NCBI GenBank assembly: GCA_022616535.1
Contig: JAKEEM010000012.1
Span: forward strand, 1 to 57,041
Source of the DNA: Chlorobiota bacterium
GTDB taxonomy: Bacteria > Bacteroidota > Ignavibacteria > Tepidaquicellales > OLB5
Reading direction: 5' to 3'
Length of the DNA stretch: 57,041 bases
Numbering within the stretch: position 1 is the stretch's first letter; each line of letters opens with the position of its first letter. The notes beneath the pieces are model-generated. The model saw nothing but the letters and a program-made list of their open reading frames with translations. It made no database searches and had not been told where the DNA came from. This document shows, one piece after another, positions 16,520 to 24,502 of the stretch. The position numbers and the translations under genes are program-made.

Positions 16520-16593
16520 TGCCCCCGGAAGGATTCGAACCCTCGACCAACTGATTAAGAGTCAGCTGCTCTACCAACTGAGCTACAGAGGCA
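16520..16593 (-). tRNA. tRNA-Lys (anticodon CUU)
   Basis: A 74-base cloverleaf on the minus strand: acceptor TGCCTCT pairing with GGGGGCA (with wobbles), D arm GCTCAGTTGGTAGAGC, and anticodon arm GCTGA-CTCTTAA-TCAGT with anticodon CTT at 16559-16557. The T arm contains GGTTCGAATCC. CCA is not encoded. It decodes AAG. Confidence 0.95.
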
Positions 16594-16736
16594 AACGTAA
16601 ATAAAATGTGGTGCAAATATGCGTTTATTTGAGTTTTCTAACAATCCATTTGACTTTACCCTTTACCAAATAGATTAACGCAACCCTTTTAAGCGCTAAT
16701 TGATTTATTAAAATAAATGAATTAAATTCCAACTCA

Positions 16737-17810
16737 ATGCTGCATTTAGATTTAAAATCACGGGGAGCTGGCCTCAACACACCGAACAGGTTTGAACCGC
16801 TTTACATAGATTATTCCGATGAAAACCTCGAGGAATACTTTGATGATTCGGAAAATACAAAAAGAATAAAGACACAGTTTTTCAATGATACAACCAGGAC
16901 AATCCTAGCTAAAAATGACAGCCCCGATTTAGGTTTTACCTACAGCATAAATCCCTACCGCGGGTGCGAGCATGGATGCATTTACTGTTACGCAAGACCG
17001 ACTCACGAATACCTCGGATTCTCAGCCGGGCTGGATTTTGAAACTAAGATTATGGTTAAACGCGACGCTGCGAAGCTGCTTGGGGAAGCATTCACCAAGA
17101 AAAGCTGGGAACCGCAAACGATTATGTTTTCGGGAAATACAGATTGCTACCAGCCGGTTGAACGTAAGCTTAATATAACAAGGGCATGCCTTGAAGTCTT
17201 TCTAAAATTCAGAAATCCTGTTGGAGTTATTACCAAAAATGCACTGATTCAAAAAGACATAGACATTTTAAAACAGCTTTCAGAGTTAAATCTAGTTTCG
17301 ACTGTTATTTCAGTTACAACATTAAAACGGGAATTATCCCGCAGACTTGAACCGAGAACATCGGTTCCTAAAAAGCGGCTTGAAACAATTTACAAGCTCT
17401 CATCAGCGGGCATTCCAACGGGAGTGAACGTTGCGCCTATAATTCCGGGACTTAATGACGAAGAAATACCTTCAATCCTCAAAGCCGCATCAGACCACGG
17501 TGCAAAATTTGCAGGCAGAATTATTTTACGCCTTCCCTACTCAGTTAAAGATTTATTTTTGGACTGGCTCAAAAGAAATTACCCGGAAAAAGCATCTAAG
17601 ATTATTAACAGAATACACGACGTTAGAAAAGGCCAGTTAAACAGCGCTGAGTGGAGCAAGCGGTTTTCGTGTGAGGGCGAATATGCCGAACATATCCATA
17701 AATTGTTTAAAATAAGCTGCGAAAAATACAGTTTGAATAAGGAGAAGTTTAAAATCAGAACTGATTTATTCAGGCGGGTTAAGATGCAGCAGGAAGAGCT
17801 ATTTGGATAA
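16737..17810 (+). CDS. PA0069-family radical SAM protein
   Basis: A 357-residue radical SAM enzyme. The cluster-binding motif is C-x3-C-x2-C in NPYRGCEHGCIYCYARPTHE, preceded by the family-typical SRGAGLNTPNRFEPL and followed by MFSGNTDCYQPVERKLNITR and GVITKNALIQKDIDIL. It belongs to the spore photoproduct lyase-like/PA0069 group, whose substrate is not established. DNA repair has been proposed because of the similarity to SplB. The start (ATG 16737) is supported by the family N-terminus. Confidence 0.92.
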   Translation: MLHLDLKSRGAGLNTPNRFEPLYIDYSDENLEEYFDDSENTKRIKTQFFNDTTRTILAKNDSPDLGFTYSINPYRGCEHGCIYCYARPTHEYLGFSAGLDFETKIMVKRDAAKLLGEAFTKKSWEPQTIMFSGNTDCYQPVERKLNITRACLEVFLKFRNPVGVITKNALIQKDIDILKQLSELNLVSTVISVTTLKRELSRRLEPRTSVPKKRLETIYKLSSAGIPTGVNVAPIIPGLNDEEIPSILKAASDHGAKFAGRIILRLPYSVKDLFLDWLKRNYPEKASKIINRIHDVRKGQLNSAEWSKRFSCEGEYAEHIHKLFKISCEKYSLNKEKFKIRTDLFRRVKMQQEELFG

Positions 17811-17830
17811 TTTATTAAACATAAATTCAA

Positions 17831-17838
17831 TAAATTTG
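17831..17838 (+). promoter_or_regulatory. Putative -7 box (TAAATTTG) upstream of glgB
   Basis: TAAATTTG matches TAnnTTTG, 32 bp before the glgB ATG. The nearest TTG upstream is at 25 bp spacing, longer than usual, so this is weak evidence. Confidence 0.3.
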
Positions 17839-17870
17839 TAAATCCAATTTAATTTTATTATTCCCGCATA

Positions 17871-20018
17871 ATGTCTGGCGATAAAGACTTAAACACGAGT
17901 GTCGAGCTTTCAAAAATTAAATCCATTATCGAAGAAGCAGCTAAGCGCCATAAATCCATTGAGGAAAATTTAGACCCCTCGCTTAAAACAGAACCTGTCA
18001 TCCAAAAACAATTTGAAGAAACTCCAAAAGAAGAGGAACTTCCCATAACGATTCAGGTTTCTGATGAAACCACGCCAAAACCCGATGACTTTGAAATAAC
18101 GGATTTCGACCTGCACCTTTTCCAAAATGGAACGTATTATAAAGTGTTCGAAAAATTCGGTGCGCACCTTTGCACAAAGGGCGGTGTAAGCGGGGTCCAG
18201 TTCACAACTTGGGCGCCCAATGCAAACAGCATAAGTGTAATAGGTGAGTTTAACGGATGGCAGGAAGGATTGAACGAAATGGAAAAAATTCACGAGGGCG
18301 GAGTGTGGTCATGCTTTGTTCCGAATCTAAAAGCAGGCGATACTTACAAGTATTCAATAAACTCAAATGTGGACCTGCCCGTTCCGCAGGCGGGTAATCA
18401 ATACAAAAGGAAAATCGACCCGTACGCTTTCCGCAGCGAGCTAAGACCAAAAAACGCTTCGGTTGTTCACAATATAAACAAATACAAATGGAATGACAGC
18501 GATTGGCTTGAAAAGAGAAAATCACATACGTTTAAAAACTCGCCCATAAACATCTATGAGCTTCATCTCGGCTCATGGAAAAGAAATTACGACAACAACG
18601 ATTTTCCCAACGAGTGGGGATATTTGAATTACGGACAGCTCGCACACGAAATCGTTGACTACGTAAAGAAAATGGGTTACACGCATATTGAGCTGATGCC
18701 TGTTATGGAGCACCCGCTCGATATTTCGTGGGGATACCAGGTTACGCATTACTTTGCGCCGTCGAGCCGCTTCGGTCTGCCGGAGGATTTTATGTACTTT
18801 GTTGACCACTGCCACCAAAACGGAATCGGTGTGATACTTGACTGGGTTCCGGCTCATTTCCCTGCTGACGAGCACGGGCTGGCTTTTTTTGATGGCAAGC
18901 AAATATACGGCTATGAAAGCTGGAAAAAGGGTTTTCATAAGGACTGGAACACTTACATTTTCGATTACGGACGCCCGCAGGTGCAGAATTTTCTGATTTC
19001 AAGCGCGCTGTTCTGGCTTGAGAAATACCACGCTGACGGTCTAAGAGTTGACGCAGTAGCAAGCATGCTGTATTTGGATTACTCACGCGAGCACGGCGAG
19101 TGGGAGCCGAACATTCACGGCGGGAGGGAAAACCTTGAGGCAATTGAGTTTTTGAAACACTTAAATGACGTTGTCCACAAATATCACCCTGATACAATGA
19201 TGATTGCGGAGGAATCAACCGCCTGGCCCGGAGTTTCGCATCCTGTCACAGAAGGCGGGCTTGGGTTTGATATGAAATGGAATATGGGCTGGATGAACGA
19301 TATGCTGCTTTATTTCAGCAAAGACCCGGTGCATAGAAAATACCATCAGGGTAAAATTACGTTCTCGCTTTGGTATGCGTTTAGTGAAAATTTTGTTTTG
19401 CCTGTTTCGCATGACGAGGTTGTGCACGGAAAAAAATCATTGCTTGAAAAAATGCCAGGCGACTCATGGCAAAAGTTTGCAAATCTCAGACTTTTCCTTG
19501 GATTTATGTTCGGGCACCCGGGCAAAAAGCTGAATTTTATGACTACCGATATTGCACAGTATAACGAGTGGAACTCCGAAACCCCGCTTGAGCTGAACCT
19601 GCTTGAGCTTGATATGAATAAAATGCTTAACCTGTATGTAAAAGATTTAAATAACCTGTACAGCTCACACCCTGCGTTTTATGAAGTTGATTTCGGGCAT
19701 GATGGATTTCACTGGGTAGATTTTTCCGATGCAGCGAGCAGTATTCTTTCGTTTTACCGCATATCGAAGGACAAAAAGCAAATACTGCTGTTTACGCTGA
19801 ATATGACTCCCGCCGTGCGGTATGATTATTTATTTGGCGTGCCTGAGGCGGGATTTTGGAAGGAAATATTTAACAGCGACGCTGAAACCTACGGAGGTTC
19901 GGGAATAGGCAATATGGGCGGCGTGAAGTCCGAGCTCGTTGAATATAAAAACTGGAAGCACTCAATTAAAGTCACCCTCCCCCCACTTGCCGTGAATGTG
20001 TATGAGAGGGAGAAATGA
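17871..20018 (+). CDS. glgB: 1,4-alpha-glucan branching enzyme (GH13, CBM48)
   Basis: A 715-residue glycogen branching enzyme; it makes alpha-1,6 branches by moving short alpha-1,4 chains. Residues 1-70 are an unusual acidic, probably disordered extension. Then come a CBM48 domain (FTTWAPNANSISVIGEFNGW) and the GH13 barrel with IYELHLGSWKRN, ELMPVMEHPLDISWGYQ, nucleophile Asp394 (GLRVDAVASML), acid/base Glu447 (MIAEESTAWPGV) and PVSHDEVVHGKKSLL. The spacing of the two catalytic residues (53) equals that of E. coli GlgB. The C-terminal beta domain ends VTLPPLAVNVYEREK. A diverged copy of the last 23 codons lies at 20709-20778. Confidence 0.97.
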   Translation: MSGDKDLNTSVELSKIKSIIEEAAKRHKSIEENLDPSLKTEPVIQKQFEETPKEEELPITIQVSDETTPKPDDFEITDFDLHLFQNGTYYKVFEKFGAHLCTKGGVSGVQFTTWAPNANSISVIGEFNGWQEGLNEMEKIHEGGVWSCFVPNLKAGDTYKYSINSNVDLPVPQAGNQYKRKIDPYAFRSELRPKNASVVHNINKYKWNDSDWLEKRKSHTFKNSPINIYELHLGSWKRNYDNNDFPNEWGYLNYGQLAHEIVDYVKKMGYTHIELMPVMEHPLDISWGYQVTHYFAPSSRFGLPEDFMYFVDHCHQNGIGVILDWVPAHFPADEHGLAFFDGKQIYGYESWKKGFHKDWNTYIFDYGRPQVQNFLISSALFWLEKYHADGLRVDAVASMLYLDYSREHGEWEPNIHGGRENLEAIEFLKHLNDVVHKYHPDTMMIAEESTAWPGVSHPVTEGGLGFDMKWNMGWMNDMLLYFSKDPVHRKYHQGKITFSLWYAFSENFVLPVSHDEVVHGKKSLLEKMPGDSWQKFANLRLFLGFMFGHPGKKLNFMTTDIAQYNEWNSETPLELNLLELDMNKMLNLYVKDLNNLYSSHPAFYEVDFGHDGFHWVDFSDAASSILSFYRISKDKKQILLFTLNMTPAVRYDYLFGVPEAGFWKEIFNSDAETYGGSGIGNMGGVKSELVEYKNWKHSIKVTLPPLAVNVYEREK

Positions 20019-20022
20019 AGGG

Positions 20023-20053
20023 TTGATTATGGTTCACTAATTAGTTAACTTTA
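20023..20053 (+). promoter_or_regulatory. Putative promoter of the HigB-type toxin gene
   Basis: TTG (20023-20025), a 20-bp spacer and TAACTTTA (20046-20053), one mismatch to TAnnTTTG, end directly at the ATG (20054). The spacing is the same as for the other two TTG-N20 promoters that end at start codons in this window (15887, 51402). It predicts a leaderless toxin mRNA. Confidence 0.4.
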
Positions 20054-20338
20054 ATGCCTAGAAAAATTGAATTTTACAAGCATTATTTTTACGAATTTTT
20101 TAACGAGCAGGCCGAAAAGATAAAAGAAAAAATTGATTACGTACTGGATTTAATTTCTGCAGTAGACCGTATCCCTGAAAAATTCTTAAAACATTTGGAA
20201 AGAACAAGCGGTTTATATGAAATGAAGGTCCAGCATGGAAATAATATCATAAGGATATTTTGTTGTTTTGATGAAGGAAATATTGTTGTCGTATTTAATG
20301 GCTTTCAGAAAAAAACAAAAAAAGACACCCAAAAATGA
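20054..20338 (+). CDS. HigB/RelE-type (Gp49-like) toxin, C-terminus frameshifted
   Basis: The open frame gives 94 residues: RKIEFYKHYFYEFFNEQ, then YVLDLISAVDRIPEKFLKHL, TSGLYEMKVQHGNNIIRIFC and NIVVVFNGFQKKTK. This is the phage-derived Gp49-like/HigB family, which cuts mRNA at ribosomes. The family normally continues KTP-x-x-EI-x-x-A. Here that sequence is present in another frame (KTPKNEIEKALKIKNEYFKE) and runs to a stop at 20415-20417, overlapping the antitoxin start by 17 bases. An extra A in one of two A7 runs (20309-20315, 20317-20323) explains the break; the intact protein would have 120 residues. The tail may be dispensable, so activity cannot be excluded. Confidence 0.85.
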   Translation: MPRKIEFYKHYFYEFFNEQAEKIKEKIDYVLDLISAVDRIPEKFLKHLERTSGLYEMKVQHGNNIIRIFCCFDEGNIVVVFNGFQKKTKKDTQK

Positions 20339-20400
20339 AATCGAAAAAGCATTAAAAATAAAAAACGAGTATTTCAAGGAAAAATTAAAAAACATAAATA

Positions 20401-20700
20401 ATGGCAAAAAAAAATAACATAACAACATTTGAGGAACATCTTGAAAAACGTTACGGAAAAATAGGGACGAAAAGAAGGAAAAATTTTGAACTGAAATCAA
20501 AGACTTTTATAATAGCAGAAATGATAAAGGATGCCCGGCGCAGAGCAAAGTTAACACAGAATGAACTTGCAATAAAATCAAGGACAAAGAAAAGCTATAT
20601 ATCCCGTATTGAAAACGGACAAAGTGATATACAGCTTAAAACCCTTTTTAAAATTATCGAAGACGGGCTTGGAAAACAATTGACTTTACGAATAAAATAG
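20401..20700 (+). CDS. HigA-type XRE-family antitoxin
   Basis: A 99-residue protein with an XRE helix-turn-helix: FIIAEMIKDARRRAKLTQNE, LAIKSRTKKSYISRIENG, SDIQLKTLFKIIEDGLGK. The N-terminal FEEHLEKRYGKIGTKRRKNF segment is typical of antitoxins paired with Gp49-like toxins. It neutralises the toxin and represses the operon. Toxin first, antitoxin second is the HigBA order; the repaired toxin frame would overlap this gene. Confidence 0.9.
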   Translation: MAKKNNITTFEEHLEKRYGKIGTKRRKNFELKSKTFIIAEMIKDARRRAKLTQNELAIKSRTKKSYISRIENGQSDIQLKTLFKIIEDGLGKQLTLRIK

Positions 20701-20708
20701 CTTTTAAA

Positions 20709-20778
20709 AAAACCTCCAAGCATTCTGTTAAGCTCACCCTCCTTCCCTTGCAGTGAATGTGTATGAGTGGAGAAATAA
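20709..20778 (+). pseudogene. Orphan, diverged copy of the 3' end of glgB
   Basis: Aligned with 19948-20018, the segment reads K-T-S-KHSVKLTLLPL and then, after a one-base deletion, AVNVYEWRN. The intact gene ends KNWKHSIKVTLPPLAVNVYE. The shared tract includes GTGAATGTGTATGAG exactly. The copy is not attached to any gene. It lies on the far side of the HigBA-type module, so the module is bracketed by the real and the orphan glgB ends. Confidence 0.8.
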
Positions 20779-20793
20779 TCAATTTCAAAATAT

Positions 20794-22590
20794 TCAAGCG
20801 TGATAATAAGCAGGAAAGTTTTCGAAACCTAAAGTAAATTTCATATTAATTCTACTGTTCAAATGGTTTAAAATTTTATTTAAATCGTCAATTTCACTTT
20901 TACCAATTTTACCCCACCCGTTGTTGATACTGTTAAATACTGAATCAACCTTATCAAAAAATTTTTGAAATAATTCTTCTGTTACATTATCAAAATCCGA
21001 ACCAGTTTTAGTCTTGTAAGATAGATAATAAACAATAATTTGATTGTTTTTATTAAATATAATACTTCTAAATCTTTGATATGATTCGAATATTGAGCCA
21101 ACTGTAAATCCTAATATATTTTTACTTGGTAATTCGATCAGAGTTAAACCAAATTGAAAGTCCAATTCTCTTTTTTTTCCAGTATGCATTATTAAGTGCA
21201 GATTATTTGACTCCATATTAATTTCTAAAAAATATTCTTTATGCGAAAAATATCGGCCAAAAAATTGTGCATAATGAGGACTCTTAAAATATAATATCGG
21301 TAGCTTAAATTTTTCATAAATTTGTTTTAAATCCTTTCTTGTCGCTTTACCCAACCATTTATAGTACTTTTCTTGATAATCACGACTAAATTTTCTAATT
21401 CTAAACTCATCAGTAACATATAGGAAAATTTTCTTTTTTTTAAGAAGATTCTTTAACGTAATAAACTTGCCTTTTTGATTATTAAAAATTTGAACAATTA
21501 TATGCTTTATTAAAATATTTTCGTTAGTAATTAATGAATAGTTACTAAAATAATGTCCTATCAAATTAAGTATGTTGATATATTTTTCATTTAATGAATC
21601 TTTCTTCCATAAATTAAATAGTTTTCTTAGAATATGATTTGTGATTAATCCACGTATCTTACTTTGGGTAGCATCTGAATCTACAAAACCATGCCGGCTA
21701 ATCAATAAATTTATATTTTTTTTGACATTAATATTTCCGTAGCATCTTTCGAGGGCAAATTGGTCTGGTTGATAACTTCCGACAAATATTCCCTTTTGAG
21801 AAACGTCTATTTTTAAATTTCCCATATTATTTCTTTCATAACAAAGCTCGATTCCTTTACCTACTGAATATTTTTTATTTACTTTACCAATTATTAACCC
21901 TATACTTCCTTCAAATAAAGTATTATTAAATTTGAACTTTAGTACTTTCAAATTTTCTATCTCATTAACTTTGTCAAAAGAAATCAAGGAACCTAAGATT
22001 TCATTTTCGTTTTCAATATCTATTTTTCTCTTTGTTACAACATTTAATCGTTCTTTTTCTTTCTTTTCACAGATATAAATAGGTATATCAACGTATCTTA
22101 TATAACCAGTAACAATCTCAACTAAGTTTTCATAATCAAAATTATTACTTATTTCTTTACTTAAATATAAAGTGATTTGAGTTCCAATTTCATTAATATA
22201 GTCGGTATCAAAAAAGCGAAAACATGTTTTAGGACGTTTAAATGCTCTAAAGTGTAATGGTTGCTCATTTTCCATCCTTGTATTCACATCAAAAAAGTCA
22301 CAAAGCAAAAAATAGGAAAAAACCCCTACTCCAAATTGTCCAATTGACTCATAACCTTTTTTTTGGTAATAATTCTCTGATGCTAGTTGTGCAAAAAAAT
22401 TTGTTAAAATAAATTCATTCATACCAAGACCATTATCACTAATAATTATCTTATCATAATAATTTGGGTCTTTTTCGTATTCGATCCGTATTTTTGGAGT
22501 GTAATCCTTTTCAAAGTTTTTTTTATAATTACAACTATCTATCGAATTCTGGAGTACTTCTCTTAATGAATCGTATTTATAGTATAACCT
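20794..22590 (-). CDS. GHKL/Hsp90-type ATPase part of a split HD-GHKL conflict protein
   Basis: The frame is open from 22590 down to 20794. Its first ATG (22422) lies after the ATPase N-box and would give a broken domain. Reading the whole frame gives YDSLREVLQNSIDSCNYK (Mg-binding Asn), IIISDNGLGMNEF (G1) and ESIGQFGVGVFSYFLL (G2), a complete Hsp90-like GHKL ATP-binding site. About 450 residues of AT-rich, poorly recognisable sequence follow. No start codon exists in the extra segment, and the preceding HD frame ends within it, so this is the C-terminal half of one protein (see 22563-23558). The base composition is clearly more AT-rich than in glgB or the genes to the right, which suggests horizontal acquisition. 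Confidence 0.8.
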   Translation of the reverse strand, partial: RLYYKYDSLREVLQNSIDSCNYKKNFEKDYTPKIRIEYEKDPNYYDKIIISDNGLGMNEFILTNFFAQLASENYYQKKGYESIGQFGVGVFSYFLLCDFFDVNTRMENEQPLHFRAFKRPKTCFRFFDTDYINEIGTQITLYLSKEISNNFDYENLVEIVTGYIRYVDIPIYICEKKEKERLNVVTKRKIDIENENEILGSLISFDKVNEIENLKVLKFKFNNTLFEGSIGLIIGKVNKKYSVGKGIELCYERNNMGNLKIDVSQKGIFVGSYQPDQFALERCYGNINVKKNINLLISRHGFVDSDATQSKIRGLITNHILRKLFNLWKKDSLNEKYINILNLIGHYFSNYSLITNENILIKHIIVQIFNNQKGKFITLKNLLKKKKIFLYVTDEFRIRKFSRDYQEKYYKWLGKATRKDLKQIYEKFKLPILYFKSPHYAQFFGRYFSHKEYFLEINMESNNLHLIMHTGKKRELDFQFGLTLIELPSKNILGFTVGSIFESYQRFRSIIFNKNNQIIVYYLSYKTKTGSDFDNVTEELFQKFFDKVDSVFNSINNGWGKIGKSEIDDLNKILNHLNSRINMKFTLGFENFPAYYHA

Positions 22591-23558
22591 CTACTGAAAA
22601 AAGTTTCGAATAATCTAGTTAGATTAAAGCTAAACCCTATTTTTTTAGGAATAAAACCTATCGCAACAAATTTTTCTTCAACGTCGTTCACTTTCAACTT
22701 TAAGTTTCTGTTCATGGTACGGGGTAACGTACTAATAACTTTTTGACAATATTTTACAACTCTGAGAACTTTCTCATAATTTTCAAATAATGCATCATAT
22801 ACATTTTCATCCGTTGTTCTAGCCCTGTAAATTAATTTATTGTCTAATTTATTTATTCCATATGTACTTTTTTGTTTAGTCCATTCGATCCGACTTTTCT
22901 CATTTTCAGGTAAGAAATCTTCATAAAGTAAGTCTGGAACTCTCAAATAAGTTACATCCATTTCATCAGCTATTCTGATGATACAAGCTAAGTATGGTAT
23001 ACAAACATAATCACTTCCCGTTGGTTTAATTAAAAACCTAACATTAGATTCGTTCATATATTCTTCTTGATCAAGCAAATTAACTTTACGGTGAGCTTTT
23101 GCTACTAAAGCAATAGCATTTGCATAGTCTTCATTTTCGATTTTTAACTCTTTCCATTTCTTTAAAATAAATTCGTAACTCAATTCATGGTGTATTTCCC
23201 TAATATAATCTTCAATTTTACATTGTGGATTGTTTTGCTTATACTCAATGAATTCTTCTTTTTTGCGATATTCCAATAAATTTTTTTTGGGTACGCACAT
23301 CCCTATATCGTGTAAATAACACGCCATTAATAAAATATAAAGTTCGTCTGGATTTAGTAAATTTATTTCTTGTTGTTCTAATAAATCAGAAGCATTTTGT
23401 GCTACCATTTCAACATGTTCAAATGAATGATCTGTAAATTCTACAAAGTTTAATTTATAATTCTGTAAGTATAATTTTATTTGACTTTTACGGTTCTTAA
23501 GGCTTGCAAAAAGTATACTGTCTTTTGACTTAAGTCTATCTTCTAATCTATTTTTCAT
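22563..23558 (-). CDS. HD-domain (phosphohydrolase) part of a split HD-GHKL conflict protein
   Basis: 331 residues. HD signature: EFTDHSFEHVEMV, then LLMACYLHDIGMCVPKK, KAHRKVNL and IIRIADEMDVTYLRVPD, which supply the His, His-Asp and Asp metal ligands. The C-terminal part (IGFIPKKIGFSFNLTRLFET, FFSRG) resembles the linker that in fused homologues runs directly into LREVLQN of the ATPase. One extra base near 22586-22587 joins this frame to the ATPase frame and gives a 921-residue protein. Such HD plus Hsp90-type ATPase proteins are predicted bacterial conflict (anti-phage) effectors. The nuclease or nucleotidase role of the HD domain is inference. Confidence 0.8.
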   Translation of the reverse strand: MKNRLEDRLKSKDSILFASLKNRKSQIKLYLQNYKLNFVEFTDHSFEHVEMVAQNASDLLEQQEINLLNPDELYILLMACYLHDIGMCVPKKNLLEYRKKEEFIEYKQNNPQCKIEDYIREIHHELSYEFILKKWKELKIENEDYANAIALVAKAHRKVNLLDQEEYMNESNVRFLIKPTGSDYVCIPYLACIIRIADEMDVTYLRVPDLLYEDFLPENEKSRIEWTKQKSTYGINKLDNKLIYRARTTDENVYDALFENYEKVLRVVKYCQKVISTLPRTMNRNLKLKVNDVEEKFVAIGFIPKKIGFSFNLTRLFETFFSRGYTINTIH

Positions 23559-23686
23559 AATATTAAATGATTAATGTTTAAAGCAATAATATATATAAAT
23601 TTACAGTAGTTAAACCTATTTCTTAATACAATTTCCCTATCAAATTATATTATCTATTTTTACTTTCGTAAAACAATAAAATTGTT

Positions 23687-24375
23687 ATGAAAATAAAATT
23701 TAAGGTTATATTAGCTGCCATTACAGTTTCTCTAAGCAGTGTGGTTGCTCAAGACCAAGCTGTAACTCAAACTCTTGAATCACAGCAAAAAACAAGTCCA
23801 ACAGATGCATTACAAATGCTTAAGGACGGAAATCAAAGGTTTATTGAGGGCAAAATGTATCACAGGGATTTAATCGGGCAAATAAAGGCAACGGCTAAAG
23901 GCAGTACCCTTACGCAGTTGTGCTTAGCTGCATCGATTCGCGCGTTGCGCCGGAGCTGGTTTTTGACCAGGGCATCGGAGATATTTTTGATGTGCGCATT
24001 GCCGGAAACTTCGTCAACGAAGATATACTGGGCAGTCTTGAGTTCGCCTGCAAGATTACGGGAGCCAAACTGATTCTGGTTATGGGGCATACTAACTGCG
24101 GGGCAATCAAGGGAGCAATCGATAACGTTCAGCTCGGCAACCTTACAGAGATGCTGAATAAAATAAAACCCGCTGTGGAAGTAACTAAATATGAGGGCAA
24201 TAAATCTTCAAAGAACCACGCGTATGTTGATTTGGTTTCAAAAGAAAACGTCCTTCGCTCAATTGAGCTGATTAAGCAAAACAGTAATGTGCTTAAGGAA
24301 ATGCTTGAAAAGGGTGAAATTTCAATCGCCGGATGCATGTATGACCTTGATACAGGCACAGTTGAGTTTTATTGA
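23687..24375 (+). pseudogene. Periplasmic beta-carbonic anhydrase, one-base frameshift
   Basis: The first frame starts at 23687 with a signal peptide (MKIKFKVILAAITVSLSSVV) and the beta-CA N-terminus ALQMLKDGNQRFIEGKMYHR. At about 23900 the frame must shift by one missing base. The next frame then reads QYPYAVVLSCIDSRVAPELV, FDQGIGDIFDVRIAGNFVNE and LVMGHTNCGAIKGAID to a stop at 24375. Zn ligands (Cys and Asp in SCIDSR, His-x2-Cys in GHTNC) are all there. The repaired protein is 229 residues, the normal length. It would interconvert CO2 and bicarbonate in the periplasm. GTG at 23920 opens a shorter frame without signal peptide, unlikely to be a real gene. Either a pseudogene or a sequence error. 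Confidence 0.88.
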
Positions 24376-24458
24376 TGTTTTACTGATTATTAATTACTAA
24401 TTGTAATGACTTACATTGTATTTCATAAACTGAATAAAGAATAAGGAACATTTTATAA

Positions 24459-24466
24459 TATTTTTG
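24459..24466 (+). promoter_or_regulatory. Putative -7 box (TATTTTTG) for the HicB-like gene
   Basis: TATTTTTG matches TAnnTTTG, 36 bp before the ATG at 24503. No upstream TTG at the right distance. Confidence 0.25.
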
Positions 24467-24502
24467 TAATTATTATATTGCAAGAATTAAAACATTTATA
24501 AA

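Noticed and set aside
16594-16736. Second tRNA or small RNA next to tRNA-Lys
   Set aside because: No cloverleaf or stable stem was found in this gap.
18250-19427. Several long minus-strand frames opposite glgB
   Set aside because: They are shadows of a GC-richer conserved gene and show no domain or start signals.
20309-20324. Programmed -1 slippage at A AAA AAG in the HigB-type toxin
   Set aside because: The heptamer is present, but the tail frame needs a +1 (or -2) shift, the wrong direction for this signal. Transcript slippage or an indel remains possible.
22566-22610. Programmed -1 frameshift joining the HD and ATPase frames at the T TTT TTC heptamer
   Set aside because: After slipping at this heptamer the -1 frame reads CAG TAG and stops at once. 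The shift would have to happen between that TAG and the HD stop, where there is no slippery sequence. An indel is the better explanation.
23920-24375. Separate cytoplasmic carbonic anhydrase starting at GTG 23920
   Set aside because: The frame upstream of this GTG still reads QYPYAV, the conserved family sequence, and the preceding frame holds the signal peptide and N-terminus, so it is the second half of one gene.
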